A stretch of 64,000 bases of DNA. Origin: Tupaia tana. Its lineage: Eukaryota > Chordata > Mammalia > Scandentia > Tupaiidae. A program made the translations under genes and the position numbers. The notes beneath the pieces were generated by a model. The model saw only the letters and a program-made list of their open reading frames with translations. It ran no database searches and was not told where the DNA came from. Of this stretch, positions 23,776-33,145 are shown one piece after another. The stretch is taken from contig JAKSZU010000011.1 of NCBI GenBank assembly GCA_026018925.1, positions 8,142,485 through 8,206,484 on the forward strand, in the 5' to 3' direction. The first letter of the stretch is position 1. Every line of letters begins with the position of its first letter.

Positions 23776-23801
23776 GGCTCGGCCCTTCACTCACTCTTCC
23801 A

Positions 23802-24100
23802 TTTTTTTTTTTGGTAGAGATTTTTGCCTTAGGGTGTGTTCTTGTAACCCAAACTTTTCTGCTCCCAGTGAGGGACAGAGAAAGACAGAGGCAGAGAGAG
23901 AGACAGTAAGAGGGAAAGAAAGAAATCACACCCACCCCCAGGCGGGATGGCCAGGCAATAATCCTTTCTCCTCCCAGGCCTTTGGGCATGCATGCACATG
24001 TGCCTAGCCTGAGTTTCCAGCCACTGGGTTCAGGACTTGAATCTCAGCTGGCCATGTGGGGATCCAGCAATGTAACCACTATGCCATTGCTGACCCCCCT
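23802..24100 (-). repeat. SINE-A carrying a foreign 25-bp patch
   Basis: Antisense SINE-A blocks TTTTTGCC-TTAGGGTGTG, GACAGAGAAAGACAG, GAAATCACACCC and CTCAGCTGGCCATGTGGGG. Between GGGTGTG and GTGAGGGAC sits a 25-bp segment (23843-23867) that matches 23337-23361 in the neighbouring L1/HAL1 5' region with one difference. Confidence 0.8.
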
Positions 24101-24781
24101 TAACTTACTCTTAATCAGAACGAAGGTATATTTAAGGGGTGTGTAATGAGGGCACATTGCAAGCGATTTGGAAAAAGGAACTGCAAATTCAAATAAACAC
24201 ACACACACACACACACAAAACCCAACAGAAATGAAACATGTAATTATCATTTGTCTTTCCAAAAAATAAAAATAAAGAAGTAAAAATGAACTGACTGAAA
24301 TTACTAAAGAAGACAAAAATGAGAAAAAACCTGCATTATTAAACGTAAAGGAAGGTGGTTGCCACACGATTACTGATAATGTTGATAAATTTGTGCCAGA
24401 TATAATGCTGATGAGAGCCAGAATATTTACAAACCAATTTATATGATATCTGTAATTGACTTAAATAATGTAGTTGGCATGGTGGAGGAGTAGAAATGGG
24501 GGCACTTATAAATGAAAGGGGGCAGCCGTTATTAATATTTAAACCTGATGTAAGGTGCATGAAATTTTGCTTTACAATTTTTCTACTTTTGTATATGACT
24601 GACATTTCCCATGATATATAGTTAGTAAATAGTGTAGGTGGGCCAAAATTGCAGGAAGTCAACAAAAGACAAAACAATACCAAGCATTTTTTTTTTTTAA
24701 CTACAAATGCAAAATAGAAACTAATAACAAAATTAGGAACAACAATGATTCAGACATTACAATTAAAAATAAATACATTCT
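24101..24781. other. Unassigned AT-rich sequence with (CA)n, possibly L1 3' debris
   Basis: A CA run lies at about 24198-24216. CTACTTTTGTATATGACTGACATTTCCCATGATA resembles the 3' end of old sense L1. No gene seen. Confidence 0.4.
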
Positions 24782-25040
24782 GGGACCAGCAGTTAGCGTA
24801 ATGGCTACGTTGCTGAACTCCAATGGAGTCGACCGTGGTTCGAGTCCTGGACCCAGTGGCTTAAATTCACACTGGGTGTGTGTGCATGTGTGCCTAAGAT
24901 CCCGAGAGGAGAATGGAGAAGGGATTGAGGCATGGCCATCCCTCCTGGGGGGTGATTTCTCGCTTTCTGTCTCTCTGTCTCTCTCTGTCTTTCTGGCAAG
25001 TGCACGCGCTCTATAGCAAAAACATCTTGGGGAAAAAAAA
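24782..25040 (+). repeat. SINE-A full length, young, intact B box
   Basis: GGGACCAGCAGTTAGCGTAATGG head with A-box match and GGTTCGAGTCC B box; ends GCTCTATAGCAAAAACATC and an A run. Confidence 0.95.
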
Positions 25041-25139
25041 AATCCTAGGTAATGCCTGGATCAAAGGGCAATCAAAACTGTAACTGCTGTATATCGACAA
25101 AGTTAAGAAAAGGGTAACAGTATGAGGGGACTTCAAAAC

Positions 25140-25250
25140 GTTCCATGCAAAGGCAGACAGAAGGCGTGGTGGTTAAGGCACCAGATTTCCACACGGCTGA
25201 CCGCAGTTTGACTCTCAGACCTGGTGACTTGGCTTAAAAATCACACTGGG
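25140..25250 (+). repeat. SINE-A head fragment
   Basis: GGCGTGGTGGTTAAGGCACC, GACTCTCAGACCTGG and ATCACACTGGG; truncated directly by the next SINE. Confidence 0.75.
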
Positions 25251-25505
25251 AGGGCAAGCAGGTTGCATAGTGGTTAAGGTGCTGCACTCTCAGTTGATCA
25301 ACCATGGTTCAAGTCCCAGACCCAACAGCCTGGAACTCAGGCAGGGCACTTGTGCTTGCATGCCCAGAATCCTAGGAAAAGAATGGGGAAGAAGGGATCA
25401 AGCATGGCCATCTTCCCTGAGGAGGTGATTTCTCACTTTCCCCCTCACTGCCTTTCTGTTTCTCCAGTGACTACACACACCCTATGGCAAAAGCCCTAAA
25501 AATGT
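25251..25505 (+). repeat. SINE-A, older, inserted next to a SINE-A head
   Basis: GGGCAAGCAGGTTGCATAGTGG head, GGTTCAAGTCCC B box, GGTGATTTCTCACTTTCC and ACCCTATGGCAAAAGCC. Confidence 0.85.
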
Positions 25506-26900
25506 GTTTGAAAAAAGACAATGGGATATAGCTGTACTTACTCATTAGATGAATTTAGGAAAAAAGTATTAATTGTCCAAATCAATAGGTGACAAGAAAG
25601 TATTGTACTAAACCAATGCTCATACAGGAAAGTGAAAAGATCTGGGCTCTACCCTTACACCAAAAGTGTCAGTATCTGATCACTTTGTAAATGACTCCCA
25701 CCAAACTGTGAAGGAATAAAAAATTATTTTGTTACTATAACTTTTCTAGAATATAAAAAACTATGAAACACTTCTCAACCCTTTTTATTTATGGAATAAT
25801 GTATATCCTATCAAGCTATTGAACAAAAGAAAAATAAGTTACCTCTTATGAATGAATAGGAACAGAAACTCCAAAACAAAATCATAACAGATAAGCTCTA
25901 AGACTATATTAAAGGAACAATGCACTATCATCAAATAGAATTTATTTTAAGAATAAACATGAATCCAATATAAGGATGTTTATAAGTTTGGTTCTTATCA
26001 TCAATGGATCAAAGGGCAAAATGCATTTCATCATTGCAATAAATTCCAAAACATACCTTTAATCGAATACTAATTCTTATAAAACTTGGAATTAGATAGT
26101 GCCTCAGTATTAGAATATACATATACCCAACTGCACTCGAATGTGTATTTCAAATGACTAGTGAGTGCATGAAGGAGAAGACAGACTTCATCTTTCCTCT
26201 TTCTAGTTTTTGACTGGCCAGGAGGCCCATTATATCTCTGTAGGAAGGCATGCTGGAACCAAACAGCAGTATCTACCCTATCAAAACTCCAATGAGGGCA
26301 GGGGTAGGCAGTGGCTGGTAGCTAAGGCACTGGACTCCCACATGACTGACCATGGTTCAAGTCCTGAACCTGATGGCTTGCATTCTCATTTTCCTTCTCT
26401 CTCTCTCTCTGGTGAGAGCATGTGCCCTATAATGAATTGAAAACATGATGACGATAATAAATAAAAGTAAGTAAATAATAAAAATTTGTATTATGGAAAA
26501 CTGTGCATGGACTTGAAAAAATGAAAAATAAAATCTCCAATGGGATTATTTTCTTCCTAAAATGACAGAGTGACTTTACCTAGTTCATCAGGAAGATTAA
26601 GCAAACAAGGACGTCCAAGAACCTATTGAACAACAGAAAGTCTGGATTAACATTGGCATACATGGAAATATACTGACTATAATTTATAACTGGACCAAAG
26701 TAGAAAGGAACTGAGCTATTTAGAATATGATGATGTTGGGCTTTTCAAATCATTAGATAAAAGATAAATTATTTAGTAAACTTGTTACAAGGAAATTCAG
26801 GAATTAGGAAGAAAAGTATTTTGTGTAGTGTGTTCTGGTATTATGTTTACTAATTGCTTTCTTTATAAGAAAACTACAGGAAGGGCTCAGAATATTTTAA
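25506..26900 (+). mobile_element. Decayed L1 ORF2, sense, split by a SINE
   Basis: The pieces TTCTTATCATCAATGGATCAAAGGGC, TTTCATCATTGCAATAAATTCC, then after the SINE AGGAACTGAGCTATTTAGAATATG and GCATACATGGAAATATACTGAC, fit L1 ORF2 in sense. No frame survives. Confidence 0.5.
26297..26480 (+). repeat. SINE-A short variant
   Basis: GGCAGTGGCTGGTAGCTAAGG head, GGTTCAAGTCCTGAACC, GGCTTGCATTCTCATTTTCC, TC run and GTGCCCTATAATG. The central segment is missing. Confidence 0.8.
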
Positions 26901-27004
26901 CACCATCTCATAGCATATCGCTGTGTTTATGACAAAATTCTAATTCACCTAATAATTTGATTTTTTTTTACAGCATTGAGGATTGATAATTTTTAAAAAA
27001 TAGA

Positions 27005-27200
27005 AAGTTAACATAGCACTTACTCTGTGCCAGGCACTTTTCTAAACTGTGGAGTTATGTTAGATCATTTAATCACCACAGCCGTGTGCTATAGGTAATA
27101 TTATTCTCGGTTCAAGAGGAAGCGGGGTGCAGAGGTTATGCACCCTCACCGGGTCAGAGGTGTGGAAGTCGGAGGAGCTGGCACCCCGCTCTGGAAGGCT
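27005..27200 (-). repeat. MIR, antisense, just upstream of the HS3ST3 exon
   Basis: TAGCACTTACTCTGTGCCAGGCAC, GATCATTTAATCACCACAGCCG and GGTAATATTATTCTCGG are the antisense MIR 3' and core parts. It ends about 110 bp before the splice acceptor. Confidence 0.8.
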
Positions 27201-27289
27201 GCCTCCTGAATATGTGAGGCACTGCCTTGTACAGCATCTCCTTGGAATGAACTCTCTACACTAGGGGAAATGGCTCATTCTTCAGTCTC

Positions 27290-27313
27290 TAACGTGCCTT
27301 TTGCCTTTCTCAG
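27290..27313 (+). other. 3' splice acceptor of the HS3ST3 terminal exon
   Basis: A pyrimidine-rich tract (GTGCCTTTTGCCTTTCTCAG) ends in AG immediately before G|GAC. It leaves the last base of a split arginine codon at the exon start, as expected for the conserved intron of this family. It also explains why the upstream in-frame ATG at 27270 is not a real start. Confidence 0.9.
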
Positions 27314-27935
27314 GGACCTGATGCCCAGAACCCTGGACGGCCAGATCACCATGGAGAAGACGCCCAGCTACTTCGTGACGCGGGAGGCGCCCGCGCGCAT
27401 CTCGGCCATGTCCAAGGACACCAAGCTCATCGTGGTGGTGCGGGACCCGGTGACCAGAGCCATCTCGGACTACACGCAGACGCTGTCCAAGCGGCCCGAC
27501 ATCCCCACCTTCGAGAGCCTGACGTTCAGGAACAGGAGCGCCGGCCTCATCGACACGTCGTGGAGCGCCATCCAGATCGGCATCTACGCCAAGCACCTGG
27601 AGCACTGGCTGCGCCACTTCCCGCTGGGCCAGATGCTGTTCGTCAGCGGGGAGCGGCTCATCAGCGACCCGGCCGGGGAGCTGGGCCGGGTGCAGGACTT
27701 CCTGGGCCTCAAGAGGATCATCACGGACAAGCACTTCTACTTCAACAAGACCAAGGGCTTCCCCTGCCTGAAGAAGGCCGAGGGCAGCAGCAAGCCCCAC
27801 TGCCTGGGCAAAACCAAAGGCAGGACGCACCCCGAGATCGACCGCGAGGTGGTGCAGAGGCTGCGGGAGTTCTACCGGCCTTTCAACCTGAAGTTCTACC
27901 AGATGACCGGGCACGACTTCGGCTGGGATGGATAA
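27314..27935 (+). CDS. HS3ST3A1/HS3ST3B1: Terminal coding exon of heparan sulfate glucosamine 3-O-sulfotransferase 3A1/3B1
   Basis: This exon encodes the last 206 residues of a Golgi type II membrane enzyme that transfers sulfate from PAPS to the 3-OH of glucosamine in heparan sulfate; the 3A/3B isoforms make the gD-type binding sites. Seen: an AG acceptor at 27312-27313, one base of a split codon, then an open frame beginning [10 protein letters not shown]. Exon residues 43-53 ([11 protein letters not shown]) form the PAPS 3'-phosphate motif. Two cysteines, at 151 and 163, sit in the family's disulfide loop. KGRTHPEID (168-176) is the distal PAPS-contact loop, and the protein ends FGWDG. N-glycosylation sequons lie at residues 73 and 144. 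The family has two coding exons; exon 1 (anchor, stem, 5'-phosphosulfate loop) is outside the window. The frame is intact and the exon is GC- and CpG-rich, unlike its surroundings. Paralogues 3A1 and 3B1 are nearly identical in this domain, so I cannot choose between them. The sequence differs from HS3ST2 and HS3ST4. Confidence 0.95.
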
Positions 27936-28260
27936 CAATATAATTTAAAAAGAAAAGAAAATATCAAGATATAATATATTTTTTTATCATTCGGTAGAGA
28001 AAAGGCAGTTTAATATTTGTGCTGGAAATATTTGTTGCAGTATTTTTTTTCAATGAATGTTAGGATTGTCCTCTCCTCTGTCTCATCGTAATGTATAACC
28101 AACACCACACGTTTGGAGGAACAGAAAAGGAAAACGTCACTCTCTTAGATACTTTCATGTTCCAGTTTTTATTTTATGTTCTATATACCCAGTCATGAAG
28201 TCTAAGCATCAGTCTCTATTAAACATTTTAAGAAAAATCCCAAGGATAAAACTTCTCTTT
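27936..28260 (+). other. Proximal 3'UTR of the HS3ST3 transcript
   Basis: AT-rich sequence follows the TAA at 27933-27935. It is repeat-free up to a U-rich stretch near 28250-28270. The end is inferred from the candidate ATTAAA signal; a longer UTR running into the SINE pair at 28.4-28.8 kb is possible. Confidence 0.5.
28218..28223 (+). promoter_or_regulatory. Candidate polyadenylation signal ATTAAA
   Basis: ATTAAA lies about 283 bp after the stop codon, with a U-rich stretch (CTTCTCTTTCTTTTTTTT) 30-50 bp downstream, as expected for a cleavage site. No AATAAA occurs between the stop and here; the next one I noticed is at 29997. Confidence 0.4.
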
Positions 28261-28369
28261 CTTTTTTTTTTAATACAAAACCCTGATGAAATTGATGTCT
28301 ATTGGTATGTTTTTCATGTGTCACTTTCTAAAAAAGAATTACTCATTTATTTGTTTAATTCCATTTGCT

Positions 28370-28518
28370 ATTGTTATTATTATTTAATTTGACCAGAGAG
28401 AGAGAGACAAAGAGAGAGAGAAAGGAAAAGTGAGTAAGCTGCCAGGTCCAGGACTTGAACTGCAGTCAGCCATGTGGGAATCCAGCACTTTTAATGACCA
28501 CGCCACCTGTGGGCCCCC
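28370..28518 (-). repeat. SINE-A short variant, antisense
   Basis: GAGAGAGAGACAAAGAG, GGAAAAGTGAGTAAGCTGCC straight into CCAGGACTTGAACTGCAGTC, and CCACCTGTGGGCCCC. The central part is missing. Faces the sense SINE at 28552. Confidence 0.8.
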
Positions 28519-28551
28519 TCTTACGTCACTTTTTAAAAAAGTCATGTCCCA

Positions 28552-28799
28552 GGGACCAGCAGAGGGCATAGCAGTTACGTTGATGGACATCCATATAGCC
28601 AACCATGGTTCAAGTCCCAGAGCTGGTGGCTTGAAAATCGTGCTGGGCGTGTATGCATGCATGCTCAAGATCCTGGGAGGAGAACAGAGGAGAAGGGATT
28701 GCAACATGGCCATCTCCCCTGGGGGGTGATTTCTCACTTTTCCTCTTGCTGTCTCTGAGAGAGAGATGCCCTAAGACATCTCAAAAAAAAAAAAAAAAT
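28552..28799 (+). repeat. SINE-A full length
   Basis: GGGACCAGCAGAGGGCATAGC head, GGTTCAAGTCCC, AGGAGAAGGGATTGCAAC, CCTGGGGGGTGATTTCTCAC and a 16-A tail. Confidence 0.9.
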
Positions 28800-28849
28800 C
28801 TCTTAAAAAGAATAGGTTTCCCAGTCACTAATACATGTTTGTATACCAC

Positions 28850-29000
28850 TTCACAGTGCTCATAGTACTTCCCAAACATCTTTTACTCCTTATACGACCA
28901 TGTGGTATAAAAGCATAGTATGTATAGGTCATTATCCTGTTTTATAGGTAAGGAAAACGGACTCTCAGGGAGGTTAAGTAATTTACCTGAAGGCTAGATT
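28850..29000 (-). repeat. MIR, antisense
   Basis: CAGTGCTCATAGTACTTCCC...ATTATCCTGTTTTATAGGTAAGG...GAGGTTAAGTAATTTACC is antisense MIR. Confidence 0.7.
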
Positions 29001-29466
29001 GATACATTCAGGACACTACCTATCTTCATGTGCTCCTCATCAAATGCCAATTTTTCCAAGGGAAATGGGAAACTAGACATGTGTACCTTTAGAATGGTTC
29101 TCTAGTAGTCAGATGGCCTGAAAAGGGACAGTCAGGGCTTTCTGTCCTTTCTAAGTTCCAAACTAGCCTGGGCACCCACTCCCATCACAGCGTTCTGTTC
29201 AAAGAAACCACTCGGACTTGAACACAACTTCTTTTAAGAGCCCATCTAAGCCCCTGGCTTCTTAAAGTACCCTGAGGGATGGACGTTTTGACTGATACTT
29301 GATTGACTTGGAGAGAGATTATTGGATTCTTATACAGGGGAAAAGGTAGACAGCCACACCAGGAACAGGACAAGATGTGGGAAGAGCATAAATTAACTAT
29401 CTGTTGACTATTTTTAAAATAGACGTCAGTTAGAAATTATACATATGAACCTCATTTTTCTTTACC
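29001..29466. other. Unassigned non-coding sequence
   Basis: No gene or confident repeat recognised. Confidence 0.5.
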
Positions 29467-29700
29467 TCTTTTTAAAAAATCGTTTCTTCATGATAGCCAT
29501 GTACAAGAGAGAGAGAAGACCCTGCCACAGGGTCTTGTCACATGATCCCCTTCCCACAGCCCTCCCGCTTACTATGGGCTGGGGCCCATTGGCACTGGCT
29601 AGGTACTTTCGGGCTGACCAGAGGATCTGAACCTGACCATCAGTCCTGTGGCTTCCAGTATTGCAGTTCAATTTGTTACCGACTATGCCACCAGGCTGGG
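29467..29700 (-). repeat. SINE-B, antisense
   Basis: TCTTCATGATAGCCATGTACAAGAGAGAGAGAAG, CCACAGGGTCTTGTC, GGATCTGAACCTGACC and a head ending CTATGCCACCAGGC. Confidence 0.75.
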
Positions 29701-31379
29701 GTGTATGTCTTTTCTAAGAAGGAAAATCTAGGTTTCTTTGTAATAGCTCACTTCTAACCTTGGAGCTAGTACTAAAAACAAGTAAATTACAATTGGCTTA
29801 CAGTGCTTTTATTTTTCATGGTGGAGAACTCTCACTTTGTCCCTTGATTCTTTCCCCCCCAATTTCCTATTTGTAAAATTTATAAACTATTGTTCATTAG
29901 TATTTGGAAAATATTCTCTGAGTGCAGATGTGGGTGGAATGATAGCTTTTCCTCATCTCCCGTCTGTTCCTATCCATCCACCATTTAAATCACTCAAATA
30001 AATCAATAGTTTATTAAGAATCTCCCTTTCCTCTCTGAGTGGGTATTAACAAGATTAGCATTAATGGGAATTAAATTGGTTTAGAGAGGAGCACATATGC
30101 ACGAAATATATAAAACATTTATAATTAGTCTGTCAGCAACATTTTATTACAGGTTTAAACCCAAGAGGAAAATGTCTCCTATCTTGTGGAAGTTTTCTTT
30201 ATCTGTCATGGTTTAAAGGACCAGACACTCAAAAATAATATTCATTTTCCTCTTTATTATTGTTATTCAAAAGAAACTGTGATCCTTTTTAAATGGACAG
30301 TACAGTTTGGCATGTCCCAGAGATGCTACACCCATGATGTAAATATTTCTTGAGAAGCCTAACACAGGATTAAAATGAAGCGAGGAAAGCCTTTTTAAGT
30401 TTCTAGATCTTTTGTCACTGCTCCAGATCTTTGGATTTCTCTGTTAATACCCCATTTGTGGGAGTTACGTCAGCTCCAAATGTAGGTCATCTTTTTCCAG
30501 TGGATTTCCCTCACTTCTCTGTCCTTGATCTCCTGATGCTACATCCTGTCCTGTTTCTGTTCTACTGGAATGATCGTTAGCATAACATGTTCATTTTAAC
30601 CTCTCCTCATCTTTTCCTTTAACTCCTTTTGCTTGTGCATCTGGTCGTTTTGTAAGTGTTTGCTTAGGCTTACGCAGAAGTGACTTGAACAAAGAAACAT
30701 GCTTTTAACAATGACATTCAGCTACCTGCATCTTTTTGTGTGGAAGAACAGAATTGGAGACAAAAGAGTACTTCCTTCCCATAAATATTTCCGTCATATT
30801 ATTTTAAACATGAATGACTGAAGAGCACTCCAGGAAGCCCTCCATTCTCCTAAGACTTCCTAAGAGTGTTCATGGTTATGGATCCCAGCAAAATGTACAA
30901 AGCTCTGCAGTCAGTATCCCCCAAGTTTTCCCCAGTGGAATATTTCATGTCTGCCTCTATGTGGTACTTGTCCCTGCTGTACACCGACTTGGCCTCACAT
31001 TTACACTGTCCATTAGCGATACCAAATATTAGGCTTTATCTTGGCTGGAAAAAATCTCGGCCATCCTTCTTCTGAGTTCTGTGCTCCAGAGCCATGCCTA
31101 ACAGACTCTTCACATGGAGGGGAAGGTCTTTCCAGAATATCCAGAAAAGACCTAGAGCTTCATTCTGAGTGGTTTGCCTCTGAGGTCATCTTTATCTACA
31201 CTTTGTACATTCTACAGGTAACTTAGTCAGCTTTAAGGGACATCAATTTTATTCTAGTAACTGGAGGTTAACGAACTTCTAAAGGATGGATATTTAGTAT
31301 TATTTAAATATTAGTCCCATTCTATTTTCTTACCTTAAGAAAGCTAAAATAAACCTCAATTCAACATTCAAATCCTGTT
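29701..31379. other. Repeat-poor stretch, candidate conserved non-coding sequence
   Basis: No SINE or L1 recognised in about 1.7 kb. The part near 30010-30190 is dense in TAAT motifs (TTAATGGGAATTAAATTGG, ATAATTAG). Short frames at 30.8-31.1 kb carry no recognisable motif. Confidence 0.4.
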
Positions 31380-31504
31380 TACTTTCTTTCTTTTTCTTCC
31401 TTCCTTCCTTTCTTTTTTTTCTTTTCCTTTCTTCTTTCTTTCTTCCTTTCTTTCTTTCTTCCTATTTTTTTCTTTCTTTCTTGCTTCTTTTTTGCTTGCT
31501 TGTT

Positions 31505-31557
<53 letters not shown>

Positions 31558-31580
31558 TTTCTTTCTCTCTCTTTCTTTTT
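31380..31580. repeat. Long (CTTT)n polypyrimidine tract
   Basis: About 200 bp of C/T-dominated sequence, with a run of at least 12 perfect TTTC units near 31503-31555. The complementary strand is almost all purine. It abuts the T-rich end of a SINE-B. Confidence 0.95.
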
Positions 31581-31803
31581 AAAGTATATTTATTTAATTA
31601 TTACAAAAGAGAGAGACACAGAGAGAGAGAAAAACAGGCACTCCCAAGAGGGTCCTCACCATTCATCCCCCACCCTACCACCAGTTTCAGCCTGTCGTAA
31701 TTACTGGTACACCTGGCTACATGAATAAGGAGGTTCTGAGATGTGAACCCAGGACTTTTCCCACACGGATCCAGCTGTACTACCCCTACACTATTGCCTG
31801 GCC
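31581..31803 (-). repeat. SINE-B, antisense
   Basis: AAGTATATTTATTTAATTATTAC, GAGAGAAAAACAGGCACTCCC, GATGTGAACCCAGGAC and a head ending ACACTATTGCCTGGCC. Confidence 0.85.
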
Positions 31804-31879
31804 TTTCAAGTTCATTTATTCAGCTGGACGTACACGTTTTAAAACATCGATGTATCTGTAAATGCTTTTTCCCCCTCTT

Positions 31880-32095
31880 ACAGAGTGCATGCATGCATAC
31901 ATGAAAGAGTGAGGGAAAGAGAAAGATGAGCACTCTCCCTAGGGTCTGGTCCTCCAGCCCTCCAGGCTGTCAGATCTTGGGCACTCGTGCAAGTGCCTGG
32001 CGTGTGTTTCAGGCCACCTGGGCCAAGGGTTTGAACCACAGTCACTCAAGCTTCTCTTGAGCAGCACATTACTGCTGTACCATGGAACCAGCTCT
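31880..32095 (-). repeat. SINE, antisense, mixed A/B features
   Basis: GAGTGAGGGAAAGAGAAAG, GATCTTGGGCACTCGTGC (SINE-A-like), GGGTTTGAACCACAG and a head ending TGCTGTACCATGGAACCAGC. Confidence 0.65.
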
Positions 32096-32279
32096 GTGAT
32101 TTCTTAACTCTTGATTCTATAGCTGAAGTGAGACTAAATTTTCTTCCAATATCCCTGTTGTTATATTCTGCCTGCTAAAATCTGCCAAACCTCCTGTTAC
32201 TCATGAAGATATATTAAAACAAATGGGTAAATGAATAAATGTGTCTATAAGATAATTATGCATTATATTCATGTAGCAG

Positions 32280-32373
32280 AGTACATTTTCAAATGCATCA
32301 TTTCACCTTCAATTAATAGCAGCTTTCCATTCTCACTAGCTCCCCTTCACAGATGAGGAAACTAAGGCTTAGG
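32280..32373 (-). repeat. MIR/L2-like core fragment
   Basis: CCCTTCACAGATGAGGAAACTAAGGCTTAGG is the conserved antisense MIR core. Confidence 0.55.
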
Positions 32374-32580
32374 TTGGTGGTTCTCAACAAAAGGCAATTT
32401 TGTATCCAAGGGCAATGTCTGGAGACATTTTTAGTTGTCACCTGGGTTGAGGAGTATAGGAGGCAGGCATTCATAGACAGACAGAGGCCAGGACCCTGCT
32501 GAGTGTCTAATGCACAAGAGAGCCCCCATAACAAAGAATTATCCCAACCCAAATGTCTGTTTTGTGGACATTTCTAGCTT
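32374..32580. mobile_element. MER5A-like hAT element
   Basis: GGTGGTTCTCAAC, GGCAATGTCTGGAGACATTTTT, CACAAGAGAGCCCCCATAACAAAGAATTATC follow MER5A order. Nearly full length for this MITE. Confidence 0.8.
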
Positions 32581-32644
32581 AAGAAAAAAGGAATCACAAC
32601 CACTGTGCAAGTAATCAGGTATAAAGGTTAGATTCTAGGGGTTG

Positions 32645-32875
32645 ATGGCAGTGCCTTCAAAGAACACAACTCTGTAAAGTGGCCCCACATGGGAAGGTTC
32701 CAGGTTCATGTCCAGAGACCTCCTGAGTATGCCAGGCACACTTCTGTGCCCGTGATCTAAGACTGGATAAGGTTTGGGATGGATCACAGCATCCCATAGG
32801 GATGCTGTATCTCTATTTCTCTCTCTCTGCCTGTCTCTTTCAATCATGAAATAAATCAACAAACTTTTTTTAAAA
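32645..32875 (+). repeat. SINE-B, sense
   Basis: AAGTGGCCCCACATGGGAAGG, AGGTTCATGTCCAGAGACCTCC, GATCTAAGACTGGATAAGG, TCTCTCTGCCTGTCTC, then ATGAAATAAATCAAC. Sense copy of the family seen antisense at 19.5 kb. Confidence 0.8.
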
Positions 32876-32883
32876 AAGAAACC

Positions 32884-33047
32884 ACCAGCCCTGTAGCCTA
32901 GTAGTTAAAGGATTCAGATCCTACGTGGTCACCCTGGCCCCTAGGCTTGAAAAACATGAAAGGAGTATGTGCTTGCATGTCCAAAATCTCAGTAGAATAG
33001 AGTAATGGAGATGGGATTGCGACTTGACCATGACCCACTGGGAGATG

Positions 33048-33093
<46 letters not shown>

Positions 33094-33145
33094 GCGTGCG
33101 TGTGAGCTCATGTGCTCTCTGGCAATTAAAATAAAAAACTAAAAA
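32884..33145 (+). repeat. SINE-A with long (TC)n, placed behind a SINE-B tail
   Basis: ACCAGCCCTGTAGCCTAGTAG head, GTAATGGAGATGGGATTGCG middle, a TC run at about 33051-33092 and GTGCTCTCTGGCAATTAAAAT. Confidence 0.8.

Noticed and set aside
24782-24860. tRNA gene (A and B boxes present)
   Set aside because: The boxes belong to the SINE-A head; no cloverleaf closes and the same text recurs about 45 times with a SINE body and A tail.
27270-27313. ATG at 27270 as the protein start
   Set aside because: The first 15 residues of that frame come from intron and polypyrimidine tract; the splice acceptor at 27312-27313 fits the known exon boundary.
27282-27938. 218-codon antisense frame and a 127-codon +2 frame across the sulfotransferase exon
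   Set aside because: They are shadows of a GC-rich coding exon; neither shows a known domain and the +1 frame is clearly the HS3ST3 catalytic domain.
31492-31728. Phe/Leu/Ser-rich frame as a membrane protein
   Set aside because: It is the translation of the CTTT microsatellite.
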